64,000 nt of DNA from Roseimicrobium sp. ORNL1 (GCF_011044495.1 NZ_CP049143.1:6510001-6574000), one strand, 5' to 3'; positions 50,646 to 59,576 are shown, numbered from the stretch's first letter. A program made the numbers and translations. The notes: a model not told the origin generated them from the letters alone.

Positions 50646-51395
50646 ATGTCCGCCACACCTCCCTTCAGCGACTATCTGGTCTTCGTGGATGAAAGCGGCG
50701 ACCACAATCTCGTCCAGATTGATCCGCAGTTTCCTGTCTTTGTGTTGTTGTTTGCGGTCCTGCCCAAGGACGAATACGTGGATCGTGTTTGCCCGGACCT
50801 TCAACGGTTCAAGTTTGAGTTCTGGGGCCACGACGAGGTGGTTCTCCACGAGCATGAAATCCGGAAGCCGGTCGGGGACTTTCTTTTCTTGATGCAGAGA
50901 CCTCTGCGCGAGCGCTTTCAGGCCGGACTCACGGCCCAGATGAGAGCCCTGCCCGCCACCATCATCGCGGTGGTGATCGACAAGCCCGCCTTCGCTGCGA
51001 AGCACCACATACCTGTGAGCCCGTACGATTACGCCATGGAGACCGGGCTTGCTCGGGTATTCCGCCATCTGGAAGACATCGGGCAGACTGCCGGCACCAC
51101 GGCGATCATCGTGGAGAAGCGTGGGAGGAGGGAGGATGCCGAGCTCGAGCTGGCCTTCCGCCGCGTCTGTAACGGCGAGAACGCGCTCCACAAGCCGTTG
51201 CCATTTCAGCTTGTCATGGTGCCCAAGGCATCCAACTCTCCCGGCCTCCAAATCACCGATCTCATGGCCCGCCCCGTAGCCCTTCATCATCTGCGACCTG
51301 ACCAGCCCAACCGCGCTTTTGAAATCATCGCGACCAAGCTCCGGCGCAGTCCCGAAGGAAAAGTGGAGGGATGGGGGCTGAATCTGCTCCCCTAA
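50646..51395 (+). CDS. DUF3800 domain protein inside the R-M operon
   Basis: 249 residues. The N-terminal YLVFVDESGDHN and the C-terminal LQITDLMARPVA are the family hallmarks: acidic residues of a likely RNase H-like metal-dependent fold. Function is unproven; members are often found near defence genes. It starts 2 bases after the hsdR stop, so it is co-translated with hsdR. About 110 bases separate it from hsdM. Its insertion between hsdR and hsdM suggests a role in the restriction system. Confidence 0.8.
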   Translation: MSATPPFSDYLVFVDESGDHNLVQIDPQFPVFVLLFAVLPKDEYVDRVCPDLQRFKFEFWGHDEVVLHEHEIRKPVGDFLFLMQRPLRERFQAGLTAQMRALPATIIAVVIDKPAFAAKHHIPVSPYDYAMETGLARVFRHLEDIGQTAGTTAIIVEKRGRREDAELELAFRRVCNGENALHKPLPFQLVMVPKASNSPGLQITDLMARPVALHHLRPDQPNRAFEIIATKLRRSPEGKVEGWGLNLLP

Positions 51396-51507
51396 AAATG
51401 CGAAGGGCCTCCGGGAAATCCCAGAAGCCCAGCGCCGACCGGAAATTTCCAGTCCAACTTGCCAGTATCCTACCACGGGTTCCCTCCCCAGTCAATTCTG
51501 CCCTGCA

Positions 51508-52982
51508 ATGCCCAACGTCTCCAACATCGTCAAAACCATCCAAGACATCATGCGCAAGGACGCCGGACGTACGGCGATGCGCAGCGACTAGAGCAGCTTG
51601 GTTGGATGTTCTTCCTGAAGATCTTTGATGACCGGGAGCAGGAGCTGGAACTGCTCCGCGACAACTACAAATCCCCGCTCCCCAAGCACCTACGCTGGTG
51701 CAATTGGGCTACCGATGAGGAAGGCATCACGGGCGAGGCCTTGCTCGACTTTGTCAACAATACGCTCCTGCCCAAGCTGAAAGCCCTCGCCGGAGGCGGT
51801 GACAAGATTGCCGGTCTCATCCGCATGGTGTTTGAGGATGCGAACAACTACATGAAGAACGGCACGTTGATGCGCCAAGTCATCAACAAGGTGAATGGCA
51901 TCGACTTCAATGCCTCCGAAGACCGCCACATGTTCGGTGACATCTATGAGAAGCTGCTGAGGGACCTCCAGTCCGCGGGCAATGCCGGGGAGTTCTACAC
52001 CCCGCGCGCCGTCACCCAGTTTATTGTGGATCAGGTGAACCCCCGTCTCGGCGAGACGCTCATGGATCCGGCCTGCGGCACGGGCGGGTTCCTCGTCTGT
52101 GCAGTCGAACACCTGCGCAAGCAGGCCAAGACAGAAGCAGATGAGCGCAAGATTCAGGATTGCTTCTCCGGCATTGAGAAGAAGAATCTACCGCACGTCC
52201 TGTGCATGACGAACCTCCTCCTGCATGGCATCGACGTTCCCTCCAACGTCCGTCATGACAACACGCTCGCCCGCCCGCTACGCGATTGGAGCCCAAAGGA
52301 ACGAGTGGACGTCATCGTCACCAACCCTCCATTCGGTGGCATGGAGGAGGACGGCATCGAGGCAAACTATCCTGCGGAGTTCCGCACTCGCGAGACTGCC
52401 GATCTTTTCCTGGTGTTGCTCATGAAGATCCTGAAACCCGGTGGCCGCGCCGGACTCGTGTTGCCCGATGGCACGCTCTTCGGCGAAGGCGTAAAGACTC
52501 GTATCAAGGAAGCCCTCCTCACCGAGTGCAACCTCCACACGATCGTCCGCCTGCCCAACGGTGTCTTCAATCCCTACACCGGCATCCGTACCAATCTCCT
52601 CTTCTTCACCAAGGGCGCGCCGACCAAGGAGATCTGGTACTACGAGCATCCCTATCCACCCGGTGCCAAGAGCTACAACAAGGGCAAACCGATCCGCATT
52701 GAGGAATTCGAGCCTGAAAAAACCTGGTGGGGCGACGAGAGCGACGGCTTCAAGGCACGCGTGGAAAACGAATACGCTTGGCGCGTGCCTATCGAGCAGA
52801 TCAAAGTCGGCAACTTTAACCTAGACCTCAAGAATCCGCACAACTCCGACACCGGCCCCGGCGACGTGGACCACCTGCTGCCGGAATACGAGAGGCTCCT
52901 TACTCAGATTGCTGCGACCCGCGTCAAACTGAAGCAAGAGCTCCATCACGCCCTAACCACCACCGCAGGGACTGCCGAATGA
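51508..52982 (+). CDS. hsdM: Type I R-M methyltransferase (M subunit), reading frame broken near the N-terminus
   Basis: The product is an N6-adenine methylase: SAM motif DPACGTGGFLVCAVEHL, catalytic NPPFGG, and the characteristic LGWMFFLKIFDDREQE opening. The family N-terminus is split between two frames. MPNVSNIVKTIQDIMRKDAG (51508-51567) is in one frame, which hits TAG at 51589. YGDAQRLEQLGWMFF continues in another from about 51570. One missing base near 51568-51572 would restore the frame. It is either a genuine inactivating change or a sequencing error; no slippery sequence is seen. The stop overlaps the hsdS start (ATGA). Confidence 0.88.
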
Positions 52983-55309
52983 CGCTCGAAACCTTCTTCG
53001 AAAAGTTCGAGCTCTTTGCCGACGGACCCGGCGCTGTTGCGAAGATGCGTGAGTTGATTCTCGATTCCGCTGCGCAAGGCCTGCTGACCGCACGCCAAGA
53101 ACGAGATGGAGTAGCCTCTAGTATTGTTGACGGAATAGCAGAAGAACGAGAGCAACTCACAACAAAAAAACTAATTCGAAAGCAGGCAGCATTGGCAGAC
53201 CTCGCGTTAGAGGATCTGCCTTTTGCAGCCCCAAAAACATGGTCGTGGGTCCGGCTTGGAAACTGCGTCCCCTCCTACACTGATGACTTCATTGACGGAC
53301 CGTTTGGTTCGAACCTCAAAGCCGAGGAATATACGGAGTCCGGCGTGCCGATTGTTAGGTTAAAGAACATCGGTCGAAATGAGTTTAAATTAAAGGATAT
53401 TAAGTTCGTTTCGCACGAGAAGGCAGAACAACTGAGGCGTCACAGTTTTCAACCAGGCGACCTGCTCTTGAACAAGCTTGGGGAACCTGTCGGGAAGTGC
53501 TGCATTGCTCCAAAAGAATTGGGGCAGGGAATTATTGTGGCAGACGTGGTTCGCCTTCGACTTCCCGAGTCCAAATTCGACACCCGATATGTTTCACTCG
53601 TCATAAACGCTCCTATCATTGGGAGACAGTTCCTTGAAGAGATCACTGGCATAACGCGTGATCGCGTAAATCTCGCGAAGGTTCGAAATCTACCCATCCC
53701 CCTTCCGCCTCTCGCCGAGCAGAAGCGGATTGTAGCGAAGGTGAATGAGTTGATGGCGTTGTGTGACCGGCTGGAGGCGCAGCAGCAGGAACGGGAGACG
53801 TGGCACGTCGCGCTGGCCCGGGCCTCGCTGGCTCGCTTCACCGAAGCACCCACACCGGCCAACCTCAGTTTCCTCTTCCACCAGTCCTACGCCATCTCCC
53901 CTGCCAACCTTCGCAAATCCATCCTCACCCTCGCCGTCCAGGGGAAACTTGTGCCTCAAGATCCGAATGACGAGCCTGCGGAAATCTTCTTGGATCGTAT
54001 CGCGAACTCACTCGATGTTTCTCGGAGCGAGTCCGATGAAACCAATGCCACCACGCCATTCGAGCTGCCCCCATGCTGGGCATGGTCGCGTTTTCGAGAG
54101 CTTGGGGAATTCGGTCGAGGGAAATCGAAGCATCGTCCGCGGAATGACCCAGCGCTTTTTTCAAGAGGCAACCACCCGCTCGTTCAGACTGGTGATGTTG
54201 CTAGAGCAAACGGCACAATCGAATCCTATACTGGGCTCTACAACGACGTTGGTTTGGCACAGAGCAAGAAATGGCCAGCAGGAACACTGTGCATTACAAT
54301 CGCGGCAAATATTGCCGACTCTGGAATTCTCGGATTCGACGCATGTTTCCCGGATAGCGTCGTTGGATTCATCCCAGCGGAGCCCCTTCCATCAGTCCGG
54401 TACTTCGAGTATTTCATGCGAACGGCTAAGGAACGACTCGAGGAGTTCGCTCCATCAACGGCGCAAAAGAACATCAACCTTGGAATTCTGGAACAGGTTT
54501 GGATTCCCATCCCACCCCTCGCCGAACAACGCCGAATCGTGGCAAAGGTGGACGAATTGATGGCCTTGGTAGACGCGCTGGAAACCCAGCTCGCCACCGC
54601 TCGTGAAACCGCCTCAAAACTGCTCGAAGCCCTGGTCGCGGAGTTAACAACGACGAAACCGCAGACGACATCAAAGCCCTCCAACGTAATCGAACTTCAT
54701 GCAACGCCCGAATTTCAGCGGGCCGTGCTTGCCGCGGAGATTGTGGGTCGCATGCACCATCACAAGACGTTCGGACAAACCAAACTGCAGAAGGTCATCT
54801 ATCTTGCAGAGTACATTGCGGAGTTGCGCGAAATCGACAGCCGTCCCCGACGCTTTGCCAGAGGTCCGCACGATCCGGAGCTGATTGCGCAGGTCGAAGA
54901 GAAGATGAAGTGCTGTAACTGGTTTGAGGAGAAGTTTGCGGATGGCAGGCACTCTTACCAGCCTCTCGGCAACCCAGGGGGGCACCGGGAATCTTTTTCC
55001 AAGCTGTGGCAGGACAAGGCCGGGATCATTCACGCCTTGATGGATGAAATGATGGAGTGGAAGACTGAGCGGTGTGAGCGCTTTGCTACTGTCTATGCCG
55101 CGTGGAATGATCTCATCATCTGGGGGCAACCCGTCACGGAGGATGCCATTTTCCGGGAGGTCCTGGAACGCTGGCATCCTGACAAGCTGAAGACCACGCA
55201 AGAGCAGTGGGAGGAGACTCTCTTGTGGATGCGTGAGCGCGGATATGTTCCGAAGGGATTTGGGAGGGCGACTGCGGAGGCTCCTTCAAGTGAGCTGTCG
55301 TTGGATTGA
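52979..55309 (+). CDS. hsdS: Type I R-M specificity subunit with extra C-terminal Panacea-like domain
   Basis: 776 residues, far above the usual 400-600. Two target-recognition domains are followed by matching conserved segments: LPPLAEQKRIVAKVNELMAL (near 240) and IPPLAEQRRIVAKVDELMAL (near 515), each leading into a coiled coil that binds HsdM. From about residue 575 a further 200 residues contain KTFGQTKLQKVIYLAEYIAE and RRFARGPHDPELIAQVEEK, resembling the Panacea (SocA/DUF4065) domain, whose members act as antitoxins or ClpXP adaptors. Translation is coupled to hsdM. The recognition-domain DNA is AT-richer than the conserved parts. Confidence 0.85.
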   Translation: MTLETFFEKFELFADGPGAVAKMRELILDSAAQGLLTARQERDGVASSIVDGIAEEREQLTTKKLIRKQAALADLALEDLPFAAPKTWSWVRLGNCVPSYTDDFIDGPFGSNLKAEEYTESGVPIVRLKNIGRNEFKLKDIKFVSHEKAEQLRRHSFQPGDLLLNKLGEPVGKCCIAPKELGQGIIVADVVRLRLPESKFDTRYVSLVINAPIIGRQFLEEITGITRDRVNLAKVRNLPIPLPPLAEQKRIVAKVNELMALCDRLEAQQQERETWHVALARASLARFTEAPTPANLSFLFHQSYAISPANLRKSILTLAVQGKLVPQDPNDEPAEIFLDRIANSLDVSRSESDETNATTPFELPPCWAWSRFRELGEFGRGKSKHRPRNDPALFSRGNHPLVQTGDVARANGTIESYTGLYNDVGLAQSKKWPAGTLCITIAANIADSGILGFDACFPDSVVGFIPAEPLPSVRYFEYFMRTAKERLEEFAPSTAQKNINLGILEQVWIPIPPLAEQRRIVAKVDELMALVDALETQLATARETASKLLEALVAELTTTKPQTTSKPSNVIELHATPEFQRAVLAAEIVGRMHHHKTFGQTKLQKVIYLAEYIAELREIDSRPRRFARGPHDPELIAQVEEKMKCCNWFEEKFADGRHSYQPLGNPGGHRESFSKLWQDKAGIIHALMDEMMEWKTERCERFATVYAAWNDLIIWGQPVTEDAIFREVLERWHPDKLKTTQEQWEETLLWMRERGYVPKGFGRATAEAPSSELSLD

Positions 55310-55354
55310 GAATGACAAAATTCAAATAGGCTCCGCACGCATGGTTGCTGACCG

Positions 55355-55410
55355 CCGGGACTTGGCAAGTCCCGCTCCCTGCGACTGATAGCGGGCGACT
55401 GAAGTCGCCC
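55355..55410. terminator. Paired small palindromes between convergent genes
   Basis: GGGACTTGGCAAGTCCC (55359-55375) and GGGCGACTGAAGTCGCCC (55393-55410) are two short hairpins separated by GCTCCCTGCGA, the tag that flanks the CTAG palindromes elsewhere. They lie between hsdS and the sulfatase gene, which converge, and could stop transcription from either side. There is no T-tract. Confidence 0.5.
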
Positions 55411-55420
55411 CTCCTTGGGG

Positions 55421-57199
55421 TCACTTCACCAAAATATCATCCGGCAGCGTCTCCCCCGCCGGTATCGGCACTTCCTCCCACACCGCCTGCTTTGTCGCGG
55501 GATCATACGTCAGCACCCGATTCTTGCTGCCGGGCACAGGAGGCACGTCGACTTTGGGGAGGTACTTGGCGAGGTCGGACTTTTGGGCGGCGTACTTGGG
55601 GTCGGAGGCGAGGTTGGTCCATTCGTTGGGGTCGGACTGTTCGTCGTAGAGCTCCTCGGAGCCGTCGGCGTAGCGGATGTAGCGCCAGTAGCGGGTGCGG
55701 ATGGTGTGGTTCCCCTGGTTGTGCGTGGTGATGGCGGGATGCTCGCGGGGGGCGGAGGCGTCCTTCAACTGGCGGGCGAGGCTGTGCCCCTCGAGGTCGG
55801 AGCGCGGGGGCAGGCCGGTCATTTCCAGGAGCGTGGGGAAGACATCCAGCAGCTCGGCGGGGCTGGAGCAGCGGGCGCCGGCGGTGACGCCGGGGCCGGC
55901 CCAGATGAAGGGGACGCGGGTGCTGCGCTCCCAGAGGGTGTTCTTCCCGGTGATGCCCTTTTCCCCGAGGTGCCAGCCGTGGTCTCCCCAGACGATGACG
56001 ATGGTATTCTCCAACTGGCCGGACTTCTCCAGGGCCTTCAGCAGGCGGCCACACTGGCTGTCCATGAAGCTGATGCTGGCGAGGTAGCCGCGGACGAGGG
56101 GGCGCCATTCATCGAGGAGTTGGAGGGTCTTCAGCCGGGGCTCGGGGAGGCGCCAGTGGAGGTAGCTGGCGAAGGGGGGGAGGTCGGCGCGGTCGTCCTC
56201 CTTCACAGGGGGCATCTGGAGAGTGGCGTTGTCCGGGTAGAGGTCGAACCACTTCTTGCTCGCGTAGCATGGGACGTGGGGGAGGCGGAAGCCGGCGGCG
56301 ATGAACCAGGGCTTGTCCTTGGGCGCGGTCTCCAATTTGGCGATGGCGGCATCGGCGATTTTCCAGTCGGCCTGGTCTTCGTCCTTCTCGGGGAAGACGC
56401 CCCAGTCCATGGCGGGGTGGCGGCCTTCGATGCTCAACTTGGCGATGGGCTGGGGCGGCTTCGGCATGCCGGGGGAGGGGCCGACCTCGGTGAACTCCGG
56501 GGGGAGGTTGCCAGCCGGGGCGTTCCGAGTGCCTGGGGCGGCAGGTGAGGGCTTCGCCTTGCCGGAGGGGTTGGCGGCGTTTTTCTTTCCCTGGGCCTGA
56601 GCCTGACCTTGGCCTTGCCCCTGGCCCTCGCCCTCGGCGGCGTCCGCGTTCTTCCCGGCACCAGCACCAGGGAGACGCATGGAGCCATCGTGGTAGACCT
56701 TCCCGCAGGCGTAGGTGTAGTAGCCGTGCTTCATGAGCTCCTGCGGGAGGGTGACGTGCTTCTTCAGCGCGTCGACGGCACGGATGCCGGGGGCCAACCC
56801 GTAGATACCGGTCGTGCTGGGGCGCAGGCCGGTCATGAGGGAGGCGCGGGAGGGGTTGCAAAGGGGGGCCTGGCAGTGGGCGTTCGTGAAGAGGGTGCCG
56901 CGGGCCGCGAGGGCATCGAGATGCGGCGTCTGCACCTGCGGGTGCCCACCGAGGCAGCCGAGCCAGTCATTCTGATCGTCGATGGCGATCATGAGGATGT
57001 TTGGCCGGGTGGAATTCTGAGAGGGGAGACCCGGAGACTGGGGAGACGGGGAGGAAGACTGGCTACCTCGGGAGGGGATAAGCTGGGAGCGGGAGGGGGT
57101 GGATTGGGCGGGGAGGAGGGAGGAGACGACTGCCGCGCAAAGGAAAACCGCGAAGAGGCGGAGGGGAGAAAGGGGGGAGGCAGACGTGGATGTGGACAT
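55421..57199 (-). CDS. Secreted sulfatase, iduronate-2-sulfatase-like
   Basis: 592 residues. The signal peptide region is LSPLRLFAVFLCAAVVSSLLP. Metal ligands sit in NILMIAIDDQNDW. The formylglycine site is CNPSRAS, of the C-x-P-S-R type activated by the formylglycine-generating enzyme. Downstream DHGWHLGEKGITGKNTLWER and STRVPFIWAGPG fit iduronate-2-sulfatase-like hydrolases of sulfated polysaccharides. An inserted low-complexity tract (EGEGQGQGQGQAQAQGKK) lies near residue 190. It has no regulator or glycosidase next to it. Confidence 0.9.
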   Translation of the reverse strand: MSTSTSASPLSPLRLFAVFLCAAVVSSLLPAQSTPSRSQLIPSRGSQSSSPSPQSPGLPSQNSTRPNILMIAIDDQNDWLGCLGGHPQVQTPHLDALAARGTLFTNAHCQAPLCNPSRASLMTGLRPSTTGIYGLAPGIRAVDALKKHVTLPQELMKHGYYTYACGKVYHDGSMRLPGAGAGKNADAAEGEGQGQGQGQAQAQGKKNAANPSGKAKPSPAAPGTRNAPAGNLPPEFTEVGPSPGMPKPPQPIAKLSIEGRHPAMDWGVFPEKDEDQADWKIADAAIAKLETAPKDKPWFIAAGFRLPHVPCYASKKWFDLYPDNATLQMPPVKEDDRADLPPFASYLHWRLPEPRLKTLQLLDEWRPLVRGYLASISFMDSQCGRLLKALEKSGQLENTIVIVWGDHGWHLGEKGITGKNTLWERSTRVPFIWAGPGVTAGARCSSPAELLDVFPTLLEMTGLPPRSDLEGHSLARQLKDASAPREHPAITTHNQGNHTIRTRYWRYIRYADGSEELYDEQSDPNEWTNLASDPKYAAQKSDLAKYLPKVDVPPVPGSKNRVLTYDPATKQAVWEEVPIPAGETLPDDILVK

Positions 57200-57651
57200 G
57201 CGCGTGTGGGAACGTGGCGAGGAGCTGCCTTTTTAACCACTAATGGGCACTAATAGGAACGCGAATGTTTGAGGGTGTGGGGGGAGTTTGCAGTGGTTGA
57301 GCGGTGGTTTGGGGAGAGAAGACTGAGGATTGGCCGCAAAGAGACGCAAGAGGGGTGAACTGGCAGGGATGGCGAGATTGGTTTCTTGTGGGAGGGCGTG
57401 GGCAACCGCAAGCGGGGACAGGAATGTCCCCGGTCCTTGGGAAGGAGAATGCGGCGCGCTGAGGTGATGATGCCTCAAGCGACATGCGACGATGACGGCA
57501 CCAGGCTAGCGCCGCCCCCTGCGATGGACTTGCGCCATGCTGGGTGATGCAGACACACTTCGTGCTGCATCACCAAATCAGCAGATCCCTTCTGCGATTT
57601 TTGCGTTCTTTTGCGGCTATTCCTTCAGCGCTCCCTTTCCTCGCTGATCCA
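57200..57651. other. Repeat-bearing gap between the sulfatase and yqgE genes
   Basis: No supportable gene lies in these 452 bases. They hold a TTTTAACCACTAATGGGCAC unit (57231-57260), a GCCGCAAAGAGACGCAAG repeat (57327-57355), a GGGGACAGGAATGTCCCC palindrome (57414-57441), a CTAG palindrome variant (57495-57523) and an inverse TAGCCGCAAAAG copy (57587-57623). Confidence 0.65.
57327..57623. repeat. Composite repeat cluster: GCCGCAAAG pair around two palindromes
   Basis: An inverted pair of the GCCGCAAA family (57327-57355 and 57587-57623) encloses one GGGGACAGGAATGTCCCC palindrome (57414-57441) and one GGCACCAGGCTAGCGCC palindrome with its CCCCCTGCGA tag (57495-57523). The same two palindrome families are associated at 19563-19876, so they seem to move or expand together. 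Confidence 0.7.
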
Positions 57652-58209
57652 TCAATTCAACGACGGATCCGCGGGCATGCGGGCGAGGAGATTGTAGTAG
57701 GGCCCGAGGTCGGCGAGGATGGTGGTCCAGAGTTCACCGGGCTCGGGGAGGGTGAGCACGCTCTTGTCAGGCTTGCAGGCGATCCAGGAGTGCTGCTCGA
57801 GTTCATTCTCGAGCTGCCCTTCGGACCAGCCGGAGTAGCCGACGAAGCCGCGGACGATGCGTCCCTTTTTCAGCTCCTTGATGGCCTGCTCCGTGGAGAG
57901 ATGCGTCTGCATCTGGAGGGCGCGCTTCTTGTTGTTCCAATCGAGCGCGGCAAAGGAAAGCTTGTTCGTCCCGACGGGGCCGCCGAGGAACACGGGCACA
58001 TCGGCGAGCGGGCCGAGGTCGCGATCTTCGAGGAGGTCGGAGACCTGCTTGTCCAGCGGTCGGTTTAAGATGTAACCGAAGGCGCCGTCCTCGGAATTGT
58101 GCGCCGCAAGGAGGAGCACGGTGTGGAAGAAATTCGGATCGCGGAGCGACGGGGCGGCCAGCAGCAGGGAACCGCTGATGGTCTCAGGGGTATTTTCAGG
58201 CTGTTTCAT
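57652..58209 (-). CDS. YqgE/AlgH family protein
   Basis: 185 residues, normal length for the family. Typical segments: SGSLLLAAPSLRDPNFFHTV at the start, GAFGYILNRPL, VFLGGPVGTNKL, FVGYSGWSEGQLENELEQHS. The family has a compact fold of unproven function and was linked to alginate regulation in Pseudomonas. No signal peptide is seen, so it is cytoplasmic. An inverse TAGCCGCAAAAG repeat lies about 30 bases after its stop. It is divergent from trpD across about 290 bases without recognisable features. Confidence 0.88.
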   Translation of the reverse strand: MKQPENTPETISGSLLLAAPSLRDPNFFHTVLLLAAHNSEDGAFGYILNRPLDKQVSDLLEDRDLGPLADVPVFLGGPVGTNKLSFAALDWNNKKRALQMQTHLSTEQAIKELKKGRIVRGFVGYSGWSEGQLENELEQHSWIACKPDKSVLTLPEPGELWTTILADLGPYYNLLARMPADPSLN

Positions 58210-58502
58210 GGCAAGGATGCAATCCTGATACGAACATAACTTGTGCCAAGATGCTGGGCAAGGTTTTGAAAAAGGGAGAAGGGAAAAAGACCTGGCCTGC
58301 AGTTGATGAGCGGCGGATTGCTATGGTGTGATATGAATCTTGGGGGTTCTAAGAATGAATCGCGGGTAACTGGATCATGCAGATTCCGATTTAGGTCCAG
58401 ACGTTCAAACAAGTTGCAAAGTGGACACACGATTTGCGAATTTCGCGACGGGTGATGAACTTGGCACTTGAGGCAGGGGGGGTGTTCCGTAAAACTCGTG
58501 GT

Positions 58503-59540
58503 ATGCAGGAACTCGAGACTCAATTGGTGGCAGGGAAGGATTTGACCCCCGCGCAGGTGCGGGAGGCGGCGGCGTTTCTGCTGGACCCGGCCCCGGAGGC
58601 GGCACAGAAGGCTGCACTGCTGAAAGCGCTGGCGAAGAAAGGCGAGACGCCGGGGGAGATTGCGGCATTCGTGGATGAGTTTCTGAAGCACGCGATTTCG
58701 CCGCCGATTGATCCGCTAGCGCTGCAGGGCCCGGTGCTGGATGTGGTGGGTACGGGCGGAGACAAGCTGAGCCTTTTCAACATCTCGACCACGGCGGTCT
58801 TCATTCTCGCGGCCGGTGGTGTGGTGGTGGTGAAGCACGGGAATCGCGGCATCACGAGCAAGAGCGGCGGCGCGGATGTGCTGGAGGCGCTCGGGGTGAA
58901 AATCGATCTGGAGCCGGAAGACCTGGCCCGCTGTGTGAAGGAGACGGGCGTGGGCTTCGTCTTCGCGCCGAAGTATCATCCTGCCTTCAAGGCGGTGGTG
59001 GAAGCGCGCAAGCTGGTGGCGGCGGAAGGCCTGCGCACCATCTTCAATCTGCTGGGGCCGCTGCTGAATCCGGTGCGCCCGCCGTATCAATTGGTTGGCG
59101 TGTTCGATGATGCGCTGGTGCCGGCGTTTGCGGACATCCTGCGCCAGCTTGGCCGCAAGGCGGCATGGGTGGTGCATGGCAAGACCGATGATGGCCGCGG
59201 GATGGATGAGCTGTCCACGCTGGGCATCAATCGCGTGGCGGCACTGAAGGATGGCGTGATCGAGCGCGCGGACTTTGATGCGTCGAAGCTGGGTTTCGCG
59301 AAGCCGCAGCTCGCCGATCTGGTGGGCGGCGAGGCGAACACGAACGCGGATATCCTGGAGGGCATCCTTGCGGGACGCATCAAGGGCGCGAAGCGCGACC
59401 TCGCGGTCCTGAATGCCGCAGCGGGCTTTGTGATCACGGGCATCTCACCCGACCTCGCCGCCGGCAAGGCGCTTGCGGAAGAGATTCTGAACCGCGGTGC
59501 CGCGCATGTGAAGCTCCGGACGCTGGCGGATTGGTGTTGA
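58503..59540 (+). CDS. trpD: Anthranilate phosphoribosyltransferase
   Basis: 345 residues from the ATG at 58503, which gives the usual family start (QELETQLVAGKDLTPAQVRE); an upstream in-frame ATG would add a tail without homology. The PRPP-binding motif is VVGTGGDK, followed by NISTTAVFILAAGG and KHGNRGITSKSGGADVLEALG. It transfers phosphoribose to anthranilate in tryptophan synthesis. No other trp gene is nearby, so the pathway is dispersed. Confidence 0.95.
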   Translation: MQELETQLVAGKDLTPAQVREAAAFLLDPAPEAAQKAALLKALAKKGETPGEIAAFVDEFLKHAISPPIDPLALQGPVLDVVGTGGDKLSLFNISTTAVFILAAGGVVVVKHGNRGITSKSGGADVLEALGVKIDLEPEDLARCVKETGVGFVFAPKYHPAFKAVVEARKLVAAEGLRTIFNLLGPLLNPVRPPYQLVGVFDDALVPAFADILRQLGRKAAWVVHGKTDDGRGMDELSTLGINRVAALKDGVIERADFDASKLGFAKPQLADLVGGEANTNADILEGILAGRIKGAKRDLAVLNAAAGFVITGISPDLAAGKALAEEILNRGAAHVKLRTLADWC

Positions 59541-59550
59541 GGTGAGTTGC

Positions 59551-59571
59551 GATGGGGGCTTGTCCCCCATC
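59551..59571. terminator. Hairpin between convergent genes
   Basis: GATGGGGG / CCCCCATC forms an 8-bp stem with a five-base loop, 10 bases after the trpD stop and 6 bases before the end of the opposite gene. It has no T-tract. It could serve both directions. Confidence 0.45.
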
Positions 59572-59576
59572 CTCTC

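Noticed and set aside
51559-51600. Programmed frameshift in hsdM
   Set aside because: No slippery heptamer or pseudoknot-like sequence is seen at the shift, so a mutation or sequencing error is more likely.
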